From: Halobaculum sp. MBLA0143
GTDB lineage: Archaea > Halobacteriota > Halobacteria > Halobacteriales > Haloferacaceae
DNA: 64,000 nt
Reading direction: 5' to 3'
NCBI RefSeq assembly: GCF_041361465.1
Contig: NZ_JBGKAC010000001.1
Coordinates: 1,426,001 to 1,490,000 of the forward strand
Both the position numbers and the translations under genes were made by a program. The notes below the pieces were generated by a model, which had not been told where the DNA came from, made no database searches, and saw only the letters and a list, made by a program, of their open reading frames with translations. Shown here piece after piece: positions 34,416 through 42,957 of this stretch (positions are counted from its first letter, which is position 1; each line of letters opens with the position of its first letter).

Positions 34416-34589
34416 GTGAACACGGACCGTCTCCTGCCCGTGGCTACGCTGGCCGGCTACGCCGCCGCGACCGCACTCCTCTTGACCGGGCGTCGGACCC
34501 TGTCGCTCGTCGCGCTCGGCGCCGCGACTCTCCTCGGCGCGGCCGTCGCCTACCGCACGCTGGAGGAGCGTGACGGCCGACTCCCCTGA
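34416..34589 (+). CDS. Small two-helix membrane protein
   Basis: A 57-residue protein: VNTDRLLPVATLAGYAAATA is the first hydrophobic helix, and LSLVALGAATLLGAAVAY the second, ending with a charged ERDGRLP tail. GTG start, TGA stop at 34587. It reads as a genuine small haloarchaeal membrane protein; the family is not recognised. 83 bases after the cupredoxin gene. Confidence 0.6.
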   Translation: MNTDRLLPVATLAGYAAATALLLTGRRTLSLVALGAATLLGAAVAYRTLEERDGRLP

Positions 34590-34623
34590 GGGTCGGTGGA
34601 GAAGTGGAATTACCACCCTGCCG

Positions 34624-34933
34624 CTACCCCGTCCACACGGCCGTCTCGGAGACGTTCACCCACAACGTCCCCTCGGCCATCTCCTCGTAGTCGAACGACA
34701 CGCCGACGACGGCGTCGACTCCCGACTCCTCGGCGTCCGTCTGGGGGTCCTTCGGCGCCTCCTCGCGGGCGATTGCGACCATCTCCTCGTAGGGGCCGGA
34801 GCGTCCACGATCACGCCGCGGATGCCCGCCGCGGGGCCGCTCGGGACGTTCGCGTCGATCACGGCTTCGCCGGAGATCACACCGAGGTGCTCCGTCACCG
34901 TCTCGCCGTCGATACCGTCCGTCGTCGTTACGC
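34624..34933 (-). pseudogene. YbjQ-like (heavy-metal-binding domain) gene, frameshifted
   Basis: Two pieces of one family protein lie in different frames. The first half (about 34801-34933) reads VTTTDGIDGETVTEHLGVIS then EAVIDANVPSGPAAGIRGVI. The second (34624-34805) reads SGPYEEMVAIAREEAPKDPQ and GVDAVVGVSFDYEEMAEGTL, ending at a TAG. The usual IVGGRSGPYE join is broken near 34802-34806, where a few bases appear lost. The expected start just before VTTTDG is a GTA, not a start codon. Two lesions point to a real pseudogene rather than a read error. Confidence 0.7.
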
Positions 34934-35052
34934 AGAGACCCGAGATCCACTCGTCGATACGCCGCCTCGGAAGACGAGTGTACACGCCGACTCTCGGGGG
35001 CTGGCGACGGCGAGTGAGAACGCTCTTGTCGGTCCGTCGACAGTGAATCGGC

Positions 35053-36291
35053 GTGAGAGACAGTCGCCGTCGCGTCGCACTGGTCGCCGTCGCCGCCCTG
35101 GCGATCGGCGCCGCGGGCACCTACCAGTTCGTCTGGTCGTCGATCCGGCTCCCGCTCGGGAGCGCGCTCGGGACGGGGGAGACGCAGTTGGGCACCGTCT
35201 ACACCGTCTTCCTGGTGTTCCAAGCCGGCTCGCAGTTCCCCGTCGGCTGGGTGCGGGACCGCTACGGTCCGCGGGTGCCCCTGCTCGTCGGCGCACCGTT
35301 GCTCGCGGCCGGCTACGCCGGCACCGCCGTCGCCGACGGGCTGTTCGCCGTCTACGCCGCCTACGCGCTCGGGGGCGTCGGCTGTGGCGCCGTCTACACG
35401 GTCGCCGTCAACACGCCCGTCAAGTGGTTCACGGAGCGACGAGGGCTGGCGACCGGGGTCGTCACGATGTCGTACAGTGGCGTGAGCTTCCTCCTGATCC
35501 CGGTGGTCCGCCGAGGGGTCGCCGCGGATCTGGCCGCCACGTTGCTCGCGCTGGGCGGCGGCGTCGGCGTCGTCGGACTCGCGGCCGCGGCCGTCCTCCG
35601 CGACCCGCCGGAGGGGGTCGCCGAGGGTGACGGGGACGGGCAGGGTGAGACTGACGGAGACGGCGAGCGAGCGGAGCCGGACGGCGGTCTCCCGGCCGGC
35701 ACCTACGAGTGGCGCGACACCGTCCGGACGTGGCAGTTCTGGCTGCTGTACGCGGTGATGATCGTCGTCAACGGCGTCGGGCTGATGCTGATCGGGAAGG
35801 TGGTGACGTACGCCGACGCCGTCGGGCTGCCGGCGGCGGTCGCCACCGCCGGTGCCTCCGTCGTCGCGTTCGCGGACGCCGCCGGGATCGTCACCGTCGG
35901 CGGGCTCTCGGACCGGTTCGGCCGCGTCCGGACCGTCGCCGCGTCGCTCGTCTGTGCCGGACTCGCCTTACTGGGCGCGACCGTCGCGGGCGCCGCCGGC
36001 GCCGCCTGGCCGTTCGCCGCGCTCGTCGGGCTGGCGGCACTGTTCCGCTCGCCCGCCTTCTCCGTGTTCCCCAGTCTCGTCGGGGAGTACTACGGCGCCG
36101 CCAGGTCGTCGGAGAACTACGCGCTGCTGTACACCGGGAAGGTGTGGGGTTCGGTGTTCGGCGGCACCGTCGCCAGCCTGCTGGTCGTCTCCGTCGGCTG
36201 GACAACGTCTTTCCGCGCGGCTGCGGTCGTGTTGTGCGTCGCCGGGGCCGCGACGGCGCTGTTGCGACCGCCGGCGGAGAACGTGTCGTGA
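35053..36291 (+). CDS. MFS transporter, OxlT-like
   Basis: A 412-residue 12-helix transporter. The MFS loop motif GWVRDRYGPRVPLLVGAPLL is after helix 2, and a matching GGLSDRFGRVRTVAAS follows helix 8. A charged central loop (GDGDGQGETDGDGERAEPDG, about residues 197-216) separates the two halves. NTPVKWFTERRGLATGV is typical of the oxalate:formate antiporter group, but substrates in that group vary. GTG start. Confidence 0.85.
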   Translation: MRDSRRRVALVAVAALAIGAAGTYQFVWSSIRLPLGSALGTGETQLGTVYTVFLVFQAGSQFPVGWVRDRYGPRVPLLVGAPLLAAGYAGTAVADGLFAVYAAYALGGVGCGAVYTVAVNTPVKWFTERRGLATGVVTMSYSGVSFLLIPVVRRGVAADLAATLLALGGGVGVVGLAAAAVLRDPPEGVAEGDGDGQGETDGDGERAEPDGGLPAGTYEWRDTVRTWQFWLLYAVMIVVNGVGLMLIGKVVTYADAVGLPAAVATAGASVVAFADAAGIVTVGGLSDRFGRVRTVAASLVCAGLALLGATVAGAAGAAWPFAALVGLAALFRSPAFSVFPSLVGEYYGAARSSENYALLYTGKVWGSVFGGTVASLLVVSVGWTTSFRAAAVVLCVAGAATALLRPPAENVS

Positions 36292-36334
36292 GACGCGACA
36301 GAGTACATAAGTCGGTCTGGCGAGACGAGCGAGC

Positions 36335-36535
36335 GTGAGCGAACGAGAACGGATCGAGTCGGTGGTCTTCCACCCGATCACGCTGATCCTCGTCGTCACG
36401 GCCGTCCTTCTGAAGCCAGCGGCCGTGTTCGTCACCCGGATGGGGTGGTCGATGCGCCCCGGGAACTTCGTCCTGCTCGTCTTACTCGTCGTCTCGTTGC
36501 CGTACATCCTCTGGGCGCACTCCAGAGCGGGGTGA
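36335..36535 (+). CDS. Small membrane protein
   Basis: A 66-residue protein with two hydrophobic segments: ITLILVVTAVLLKPAAVF and FVLLVLLVVSLPYILWA. It starts at GTG with a TATA-like acataag 30 bases upstream, so it is likely expressed from its own leaderless promoter. Unknown function. Confidence 0.65.
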   Translation: MSERERIESVVFHPITLILVVTAVLLKPAAVFVTRMGWSMRPGNFVLLVLLVVSLPYILWAHSRAG

Positions 36536-36577
36536 GTCCGGTCGCCCGCCCGCGTTACGCCCGGGCGACGCAGTCGG

Positions 36578-37882
36578 TCAGTTCCCGACCTCGGCCGCTC
36601 GCTCGACCACGTCCTCGCCGTACGTGTCGGCCAACTCCGCGTGCTGGTCCTGCCGGTGCTCGTACACGTCCTGGAACAGCAGGATCGGCGTCTGGGCGGC
36701 CTGGTAGGTGGCCTCGTCCCACATCCGATCCGTGCTGATCTCGACGGTGACGCCGTCGATCTCCAGCGTCGCGGCGCGGGTCATGGCGATGGCACCCTTC
36801 CCGGCCTCCTTGGCGGCCTCGAACTCCTCCATCGAGTCGACCACGTCGTCGAGACTCGGGACGTACTCCGTCATGCCGACGAGCCGCTCGCGGAGTTCGT
36901 CGGCGTCCAGCGTCTCCGTCCGCCCGTCGACCGTCAGCTCGAAGCCGTCGGCCGTCTCTGTCAGGCCGACGGCGTCCCCGTGGTACACCTCGCGGCCGTC
37001 GACGCGGTCCAGTTCGACCGACTCGCCGCCGGCCTCCAACAGCCACGACCCCTCCTCCGGCGGGAGCGGGGCGGTGTTGGCGGTCGCCACCTGGCCGGGC
37101 GTGAGCGACCAGATCCCGGTCATCCCCATCGCACGATTCTCCCGCATCCGTTCGCGGTAGCCCGCCACGTCGCGGATGTCGTCGTACGGGCCGTCGACGG
37201 CGACCAGACCCGCAGCGCTGGCCCCGCGGGAGGTGTTGTGACGCAGCGTCTGCCACTCCGGCAGCCCGCCGGTGGGCGTCATCGCTCGCATGTCCTTCGT
37301 GTAGTCCACCTCGCCGTCCACGAGGAGGAACAGCCGTTCGAGGTTGTTGGAGGGCTTGCCCACCTCCTCTCGCAGGCGGTTGAGACCGATCTCGGCGGCC
37401 GCGCTCTCCACGATCACGGACATCGAGAGGCTCCCCTCCGGGAGGCCGTGTTCCGTCTCGACGATGGTGAGGAACTCGTCGGCCTTCTTCCAGTCGTCGA
37501 GGTCGCCCACCTCCGGGACGACGAACCCGTCGATCTGCTCGCCGGCGCCGTCTTCGGGGTCGGCGATGGCCATCATGTGCTCGAACCCGGTGTGTCGGGT
37601 CGTCGGGTCGTCGCGGTGCCAGACGATCCGCGGGTGTATCTCGCCGGGGAACTCGTCGCCGTGTTCGCCGACGACACTGATGATGTTCTCGACACCCTCC
37701 TCGCGCATCGAGGGGGCGGTTGCGTCCTCGTTGTCCGGCACCCACACGTCCGGTGCCTGCATCCCCCGCAGCCCCGCCGCACTCTCCAGCATCTTCGCGG
37801 AGTCGTCTTCACCCTCGACTGCCGTCGGCGACGTGAAGAACGTCCGCACGAACTCCCGGTCGTAGTTGCGCTCGACTGTCAT
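36578..37882 (-). CDS. aceB: Malate synthase, haloarchaeal type
   Basis: Condenses acetyl-CoA with glyoxylate to malate in glyoxylate-type cycles. A 434-residue protein matching the short haloarchaeal class: starts TVERNYDREFVRTFFTSPTA, with EDATAPSMREEGVENIISVV, HPRIVWHRDDPTTRHTGFEH, GMTGIWSLTPGQVATANTAP and WDEATYQAAQTPILLFQDVY. Isocitrate lyase is not next to it. It has its own leaderless promoter (37913-37921) and an inverted repeat upstream (37944-37962), so it is probably regulated separately by carbon source. Confidence 0.9.
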   Translation of the reverse strand: MTVERNYDREFVRTFFTSPTAVEGEDDSAKMLESAAGLRGMQAPDVWVPDNEDATAPSMREEGVENIISVVGEHGDEFPGEIHPRIVWHRDDPTTRHTGFEHMMAIADPEDGAGEQIDGFVVPEVGDLDDWKKADEFLTIVETEHGLPEGSLSMSVIVESAAAEIGLNRLREEVGKPSNNLERLFLLVDGEVDYTKDMRAMTPTGGLPEWQTLRHNTSRGASAAGLVAVDGPYDDIRDVAGYRERMRENRAMGMTGIWSLTPGQVATANTAPLPPEEGSWLLEAGGESVELDRVDGREVYHGDAVGLTETADGFELTVDGRTETLDADELRERLVGMTEYVPSLDDVVDSMEEFEAAKEAGKGAIAMTRAATLEIDGVTVEISTDRMWDEATYQAAQTPILLFQDVYEHRQDQHAELADTYGEDVVERAAEVGN

Positions 37883-37912
37883 CGTGTCGTGTCGATCCAC
37901 CGCTCGTACCTT

Positions 37913-37921
37913 CATAAATAT
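37913..37921 (-). promoter_or_regulatory. TATA box of malate synthase
   Basis: atatttatg (minus strand) lies about 31 bases before the ATG at 37882, giving a leaderless transcript. Confidence 0.65.
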
Positions 37922-37943
37922 TTGTGATGGAACAGCAGTGTGG

Positions 37944-37962
37944 CGTGTGGTCACACCACACG
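37944..37962. promoter_or_regulatory. Inverted repeat upstream of malate synthase promoter
   Basis: Arms cgtgtggt and accacacg with a 3-base loop lie about 23 bases upstream of the malate synthase TATA box. It could be a regulator site; it is also only 12 bases past the stop of the phosphatase gene, so transcript-end structure is possible. Confidence 0.45.
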
Positions 37963-37974
37963 ACGGCGCGGGGG

Positions 37975-38418
37975 TCAGGCCGGCTCGATCTCGTCGAACA
38001 ACGCGGCGACGCGGTCGGCGACCGTCTCGCGGATCGCCCGGACCGTCTCCGGGTCGGCGCCGTCCGGGTCCGGGAGGTCCCAATCCCGGATATCGACCGC
38101 GTCGTCGACGGTGCCCACGTCGAGCGTGGAACAACCCATCGTCGCCACCACGTCACAGTCGTTCAGTTCCGCGACGGTCACCTCGCGTGGTGTGCGGTCG
38201 GCGAGGTCGATTCCGGTCTCTCGCATCGTCTCGATCACGCTCTCGTGGACGGCGTCGGCCGGGTGGGTGCCGCCGGTGACGATCTCGACGCCGTCCAGTC
38301 CGCGGCGGTCTCGTTCTCGCTCGGCGAAGCCGGTCGCCATCTGCGAGCGGCCGGCGTTCTGCACGCAGACGAACCCGATTCTGTCGACCGTCGTCTCCTC
38401 GGTAGTGTCTCCTGGCAT
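37975..38418 (-). CDS. Low-molecular-weight phosphatase / arsenate reductase family
   Basis: A 147-residue protein with the P-loop CVQNAGRSQ (C-x5-R) near residue 18, then FAERERDRRGLDGVEIVTGG, and the catalytic Asp region DWDLPDPDG. This fold is shared by LMW tyrosine phosphatases and thioredoxin-type arsenate reductases. The additional Cys in DCDVVATMGC could act as a resolving Cys in arsenate reduction, so arsenate reductase is slightly favoured. The ATG at 38418 is preferred over a GTG 12 bases upstream. Confidence 0.8.
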   Translation of the reverse strand: MPGDTTEETTVDRIGFVCVQNAGRSQMATGFAERERDRRGLDGVEIVTGGTHPADAVHESVIETMRETGIDLADRTPREVTVAELNDCDVVATMGCSTLDVGTVDDAVDIRDWDLPDPDGADPETVRAIRETVADRVAALFDEIEPA

Positions 38419-38520
38419 GGCTGTCGGCACCCGTGGCTCGTCCGTCCGTTCGGTGGACCGAGTGATAAGTGACGCCGTCGCGGCCGTCGTGTCACCGTCG
38501 GTGGAGTGTCGTGGAGCCGA

Positions 38521-39078
38521 CTACTCCGTCACCGCCCCGCAGAGCGTCTCGGTGGCGGCGTCGCCGTCCTCGTTGTCGACGCGGACGACCGGCACCTCGG
38601 CGGTCGTCGCGTACTCGAAGGCGGCGGTGCGGTGGAGGTCCCGTTCGAAGTCGATCGCCCGCAGCGAGCCGTCGGGGTACGACCGGTCGGCGTCGGTGCG
38701 GCGCTCGCGGATCGTCTCCGGTGTCGCCTCGACGACGACGATCTGCTCGGGGTCGACGTCGGCCAACACCCCGTCCGGGAGCCCGGGGAGGAACCCGGCG
38801 TCCGTCTCCACGACGAGGTGTGTCGTGAGTAACACTTCGGCGGAGTCGCCGCGGTCGGCGACGAACTCTCCGGCACGACGCTGGAGTCGTCGGGTCTCTC
38901 GCTGTGAGAGGTCGCTCAGGTCCGACCGCGTCCGCGCGAGGTCGCGGACGGCCGCCCGTTCCAACATCACGTCGCCGAAGTTGATCACCTCGAACCCTTC
39001 GCCGAGTTCCGGCCGGACACGCTCTACGAGCGTCGACAGCCCGACGCCCGGGACGCCGGCGACGACGGTGACGCTCAA
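38521..39078 (-). CDS. adkA: Archaeal adenylate kinase AdkA
   Basis: Interconverts ATP, ADP and AMP. A 185-residue protein of the archaeal family: VTVVAGVPGVGLSTLVERV (P-loop), VINFGDVMLERA (nucleotide-base region), LLTTHLVVETDAGFLPGLPD and IVVVEATPETIRERR. The P-loop lacks the usual Lys (GVGLST instead of GVGKST); some methanogen AdkA proteins also lack it, so this is a family trait. The start is a TTG, overlapping the stop of the DUF5789-like gene by 3 bases; no ATG or GTG is in frame nearby. Confidence 0.83.
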   Translation of the reverse strand: MSVTVVAGVPGVGLSTLVERVRPELGEGFEVINFGDVMLERAAVRDLARTRSDLSDLSQRETRRLQRRAGEFVADRGDSAEVLLTTHLVVETDAGFLPGLPDGVLADVDPEQIVVVEATPETIRERRTDADRSYPDGSLRAIDFERDLHRTAAFEYATTAEVPVVRVDNEDGDAATETLCGAVTE

Positions 39079-39359
39079 AACGACACCCCCTCCGTCTCCT
39101 CGCCGGGCTGTGCGCCCCGGTCGTCGTAGAACTTCCGCCCGATGTAGGCGTCGCCGACGAACGTGAGCAGGGCGTCGTACAGTTCGTCGGCGGACCGGAA
39201 CTCCTCTTCCTGGCACCGACCCAACACGGTCCCGATCGTCTCCGACCCCCCGTTGGGGGCGTCTAACTCCTCGTCGCCGATCCGGTCGACGACCGTCTCA
39301 CACGCCACCGGGAAGGTGAACTCCCGGGCGAACAGGTCGCGGGTCTCTGGCAGACGCAT
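39075..39359 (-). CDS. DUF5789-like small protein
   Basis: A 94-residue acidic protein starting MRLPETRDLFAREFTFPVAC, with ELDAPNGGSETIGTVLGRCQ and DAYIGRKFYDDRG. It matches my recollection of the haloarchaeal DUF5789 family; unverified. Its stop overlaps the adkA TTG start, so expression is coupled. Confidence 0.55.
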   Translation of the reverse strand: MRLPETRDLFAREFTFPVACETVVDRIGDEELDAPNGGSETIGTVLGRCQEEEFRSADELYDALLTFVGDAYIGRKFYDDRGAQPGEETEGVSF

Positions 39360-39596
39360 ACGGCACGATAGACCGTGATGGACTGTATGTCTGCCGGTCC
39401 GCGCGACCCTCGCCGGCACGGGGGGACAGACGACGCCACCAGACTGAATACACTGCCGTCACACGGCCGAATCGATGTTGCTCGTCCGTCAGTGATCGGT
39501 GTCGGCCGGCCGGCGCGTCTCCCGCGCCCACCAGCCACGCGTCTCGCTCGGTCCACGCGCACCGTACGCTCACCACTCCGACGACAGACACAGACG

Positions 39597-40844
39597 ATGA
39601 CGGACACGGCAGACACCGACGGACTCGCACCGTACACGACCGACGCCGCGCCGACCCCGGACGCCGACGGCGGTCTCCCGGCGTTCGACGACGCGGCCGC
39701 CGACGCGGCGGTCGTCGGCCTCGGCGAGGCCAGCCACGGCGCCCGGACCTGTTTCCGGGCCAAACACCGACTGCTCCGGCGGCTCGTGACCGACCACGGC
39801 TGTCGCGTGTTCGCGCTCGAAGCGTCCGGCCCGGCGGTCCGGGCGCTGGACGCCGCCGCGAGCGGCGAGCGCGACCCCGCAGACGCCCTCGCCGAGCTCC
39901 AAATCTGGCCCTGGAAGACGGCGGCCGTCCGCGATCTCCTGGCGTGGCTCCGGTCGTACAACCGCGAACACCCCGAGGACCGCGTCCGCGTTCGCGGGGT
40001 CGACTGCCAGTACACGACCGGCGCGGTCGCGTCGATTCGACGATTTTGCGAGACACACCTCGGTGGCGTCCCGACGGGGTTGGCCGACGACCTCGCAGTC
40101 GGCGACGACGGCGGCAGTCCGCCGTCGCGCGACGACGACCCCGGAGCCACGGCGGCGGCCGCAGCCCGCGTCGCCGAGACCGTCCGCGGACTGCTGGCCG
40201 ACACGGAGGCGCCGTCGACGGCCGTCGACCGCGTCCGCGCGGACTGTCGGACGCTCGAACGGGCCGCGGCGTTCCGCCGACCGTTCGCCCGAGCGGACGA
40301 CGGCCTTCCGGACGGCGTCAGCGAGGTGCGCGACCGCGGGATGGCAGCCGAGGTGAGCCGGCTCGCCGGCGACGCCGACGGCCCGGTCGCGTTCTGGGCT
40401 CACGACAGCCACCTCGACCGACGACACAGACGCCCGACGACCGACGACACCGACCGGTCGCCGTCGGCCGGCTCCGTTCTCGTCGAGGAGTTCGGTGACG
40501 ACTACGTCGTCGTCCGGTTCTCGCTGGGCGGGGGGGCCGTCACCGCCGTCACGGGCGACGGCGACGACCGCCGGCTGGACGCCGTCGACCTGGACGGACC
40601 CGTCCCCGGTACCGCGGAGGCGGCGCTGGCGCGTGCGGTCGACGGCCCTGCACTCGTGGACCTCCGGGCCGCGGCGGCCGCCGGTGTCGGCTGGGCGACG
40701 ACGGAGCGCGACCACTTCGCCGTCGGCGCGACGTTCGACGGCGACCCGACGGAGCGGCTGACCCGTCTCGTCCCCGCTCGGGCGGCCGATCTGTGGTGGC
40801 ACCTCCCGGAGACGGCCGCGACGGAGCGACTGGACGCGGAGTAG
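39597..40844 (+). CDS. Erythromycin-esterase family protein
   Basis: A 415-residue protein. GLGEASHGARTCFRAKHRLL holds the Glu and His of the EreA-type active site; FALEASGPAVRALDAAASGE, LAELQIWPWKTAAVRDLLAW and FWAHDSHLDRRHRR follow the family order. Members hydrolyse macrolide lactones or related bonds, but the archaeal substrate is unknown. The ATG is the first after a 237-base gap and gives the normal N-terminus. Monocistronic. Confidence 0.75.
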   Translation: MTDTADTDGLAPYTTDAAPTPDADGGLPAFDDAAADAAVVGLGEASHGARTCFRAKHRLLRRLVTDHGCRVFALEASGPAVRALDAAASGERDPADALAELQIWPWKTAAVRDLLAWLRSYNREHPEDRVRVRGVDCQYTTGAVASIRRFCETHLGGVPTGLADDLAVGDDGGSPPSRDDDPGATAAAAARVAETVRGLLADTEAPSTAVDRVRADCRTLERAAAFRRPFARADDGLPDGVSEVRDRGMAAEVSRLAGDADGPVAFWAHDSHLDRRHRRPTTDDTDRSPSAGSVLVEEFGDDYVVVRFSLGGGAVTAVTGDGDDRRLDAVDLDGPVPGTAEAALARAVDGPALVDLRAAAAAGVGWATTERDHFAVGATFDGDPTERLTRLVPARAADLWWHLPETAATERLDAE

Positions 40845-40914
40845 AGAGGGCGCGGCGCCACCCCGGTGTCTCACTTCCGGCGTCAGAGGCGTCGCGTTCG
40901 ACGGCTCCACCGCC

Positions 40915-41166
40915 TCACTCTCGACGGCGAAGCCGCCGCACCCGTCTCCAGTACGCCACCCGCCGTCTGAAGTAACGTGCCGTCGCCGCGACCGCCGGCG
41001 TGGTCGTCACCAGGACGGCCGCGAGCCGCGGCACCGGCGTCACCCGGCCGACGAACGACCCGAGGTAGACTGCGACGACGACGAGCGCCGCCAGCCCGGC
41101 GACCACCAGGACGTCACCGGCCGCCTGGAGAACGCCACCGGGCCGCGGCTCGGGATCCGTCGTCAC
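40915..41166 (-). CDS. Small membrane protein downstream of the PotABCD operon
   Basis: An 83-residue protein with two hydrophobic helices: GDVLVVAGLAALVVVAVYLG and LAAVLVTTTPAVAATARYF, then a basic tail (RRRVAYWRRVRRLRRRE). GTG start chosen because it is the first in-frame start before the hydrophobic region. It lies 44 bases after the permease gene on the same strand and may be the last gene of that operon. Unknown. Confidence 0.55.
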   Translation of the reverse strand: MTTDPEPRPGGVLQAAGDVLVVAGLAALVVVAVYLGSFVGRVTPVPRLAAVLVTTTPAVAATARYFRRRVAYWRRVRRLRRRE

Positions 41167-41210
41167 GCTCGTTCTCTCGACAGCGGCCGGCAAGAGGCTG
41201 TCGACGGTGG

Positions 41211-42065
41211 CTACCCGCTGTCGCGAGCGAACCGCTCTAACCCGACGGTAACTGCCGCCACCACGAGCAAGACGAGCACCGCGACGACCAACAACGTCGA
41301 GGTGACGCTCACGAGCGGGTCCAAGGAGTTCCGCAGCGAGTTCCACGCCTTCACGGGCACCGTCCGAGTGCCCTGGCCGGAGAGGAACAACGTCATCACG
41401 AACTCCTGGAGGCTGACGACGAACGCGACGATGCTGGCCGCCAACAGCCCGGCCCGCACGTTCGGGACGACCACCTCGAAGAACGCCCGCGGACGGCTCG
41501 CCCCCAGGTCCAGGGCGGCGTCCCGGACGGACCAGTCGTACCGCGAGAACGTCGCCCGCATGATCGAGAACGTCAGCGGCGTCGCCCACAGCGAGTGTGC
41601 CAGGACGATCGTCGACAGTCGCTGCTGGAGCCCGAACTGACTGAAGAAGACGAGCAGCGTCACCCCCAAGACGACCCCCGGGACGAGCAACGGCACCACC
41701 GCGAGCCCGGTGACGGCCGCCGCGACTCCGCCCTCCAGTCTGTCGACCCCCAGCGCCCCGAGGACGCCCAGCGTCGTCGCGAACAACGTCGTTCCGCCGG
41801 CGACGAGCAGACTGTTGCCGACGGCCTGGGTCCACTCCGGCGACGCGACCAACGCTCCGTACCACCGGAGCGACAGCCCCGGCGGCGGGAACGCGACCGC
41901 ACTCGTCGACGACAGCGACGTGCCGACGACCACGACGACCGGCCCCAGGAGGAACAGGAAGACGGCGGCGTACGCCGCCCGGAACGCCCAGTCGCCGGCG
42001 GCGCCGACGAGCCGCGACCGGGCCGACCGGGAGCTGGATCGAGAGTCGGGAGTGGAGTTAGACAC
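41211..42065 (-). CDS. ABC transporter permease (PotC type)
   Basis: A 284-residue permease with six membrane helices; ALDLGASRPRAFFEVVVPNV is the EAA loop. The GTG start overlaps the end of the PotB-type gene by 8 bases. It forms the transmembrane half with PotB for the importer in this operon. Confidence 0.9.
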   Translation of the reverse strand: MSNSTPDSRSSSRSARSRLVGAAGDWAFRAAYAAVFLFLLGPVVVVVGTSLSSTSAVAFPPPGLSLRWYGALVASPEWTQAVGNSLLVAGGTTLFATTLGVLGALGVDRLEGGVAAAVTGLAVVPLLVPGVVLGVTLLVFFSQFGLQQRLSTIVLAHSLWATPLTFSIMRATFSRYDWSVRDAALDLGASRPRAFFEVVVPNVRAGLLAASIVAFVVSLQEFVMTLFLSGQGTRTVPVKAWNSLRNSLDPLVSVTSTLLVVAVLVLLVVAAVTVGLERFARDSG

Positions 42066-42957
42066 CGGCGTCCACCTCCAGTCTGGTGAGGACGACCCGC
42101 GTGACCACCAGCACCAGGAACACCGTCAGAGTGACGAGCACCGCCAGCGCCGCGGCCGCCGACCAGTCGAACCGGTTCAACAACAGGTCCGACACCGCCA
42201 TCCCGGCCGTCCGCTCGGAGCTGGAGCCGACGAGCAACGGCGCGGCGTACGCCCCGACGCTCCAAGTGAAGCTGATGACGCCCGCAACGAGCATCCCCGG
42301 CACGGTGTGGGGCAACACGACCGCTCGGAACGTCCGGAGCCGACCGGCGCCCAGGTCCCGGGCCGCCTCCAGCAGCGACTCGTCTACCGTCGCCAGCACG
42401 GAGTACACCGCCAACACGGAGTACGGGACCACGACGTACAACTGCCCCAAGAGCGCGCCGATCACGTTGTTGACGAGCAACGGCGGCTTCGCGAACAGGC
42501 CCGTCGCCGTCAGGACACCCGCGAGCACGCCGTTCGGGGCGAACACGAGGATCGCCGCGAACAGCTTCACGACGATCGCGGTGAACATCGACACGAGCAC
42601 GCCAGCCGTCAAGACGAGCCGGCGTACCCCCTCTGCCCGCCACATAGCGTAGGCGTACAACACGGCGATTCCGACGGAGACGACCGTGGCGACGGCCGCG
42701 AACCCCAGCGTGAACAGGTACGTCTCCCGGAGCGTCGCCGTCTCCAAGACGTACTGGAACCCATCCAGCGACCACGTCCCCTCCCCGTAGGCGGTCGCGG
42801 TGGTCCGTTCCGTCAGGCTGATCCGGAGGAGGTAGCCGAACGGCACCACGAACACCAACAGGTCGAACAACAGCAACGGCACGACCAACAGGGAACTGCT
42901 GCGGCCACCCAGCGCCCGGGCGAGCCCGGCCGGTCGCACCTGGTCTGCCAGACTCAC
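42058..42957 (-). CDS. ABC transporter permease (PotB type)
   Basis: A 299-residue permease with six helices; AARDLGAGRLRTFRAVVLPH is the EAA loop. The N-terminal VVPLLLFDLLVFVVPFGYLL is the usual first helix. Its GTG overlaps the stop of the ATPase gene by 4 bases. Confidence 0.9.
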   Translation of the reverse strand: MSLADQVRPAGLARALGGRSSSLLVVPLLLFDLLVFVVPFGYLLRISLTERTTATAYGEGTWSLDGFQYVLETATLRETYLFTLGFAAVATVVSVGIAVLYAYAMWRAEGVRRLVLTAGVLVSMFTAIVVKLFAAILVFAPNGVLAGVLTATGLFAKPPLLVNNVIGALLGQLYVVVPYSVLAVYSVLATVDESLLEAARDLGAGRLRTFRAVVLPHTVPGMLVAGVISFTWSVGAYAAPLLVGSSSERTAGMAVSDLLLNRFDWSAAAALAVLVTLTVFLVLVVTRVVLTRLEVDAGV

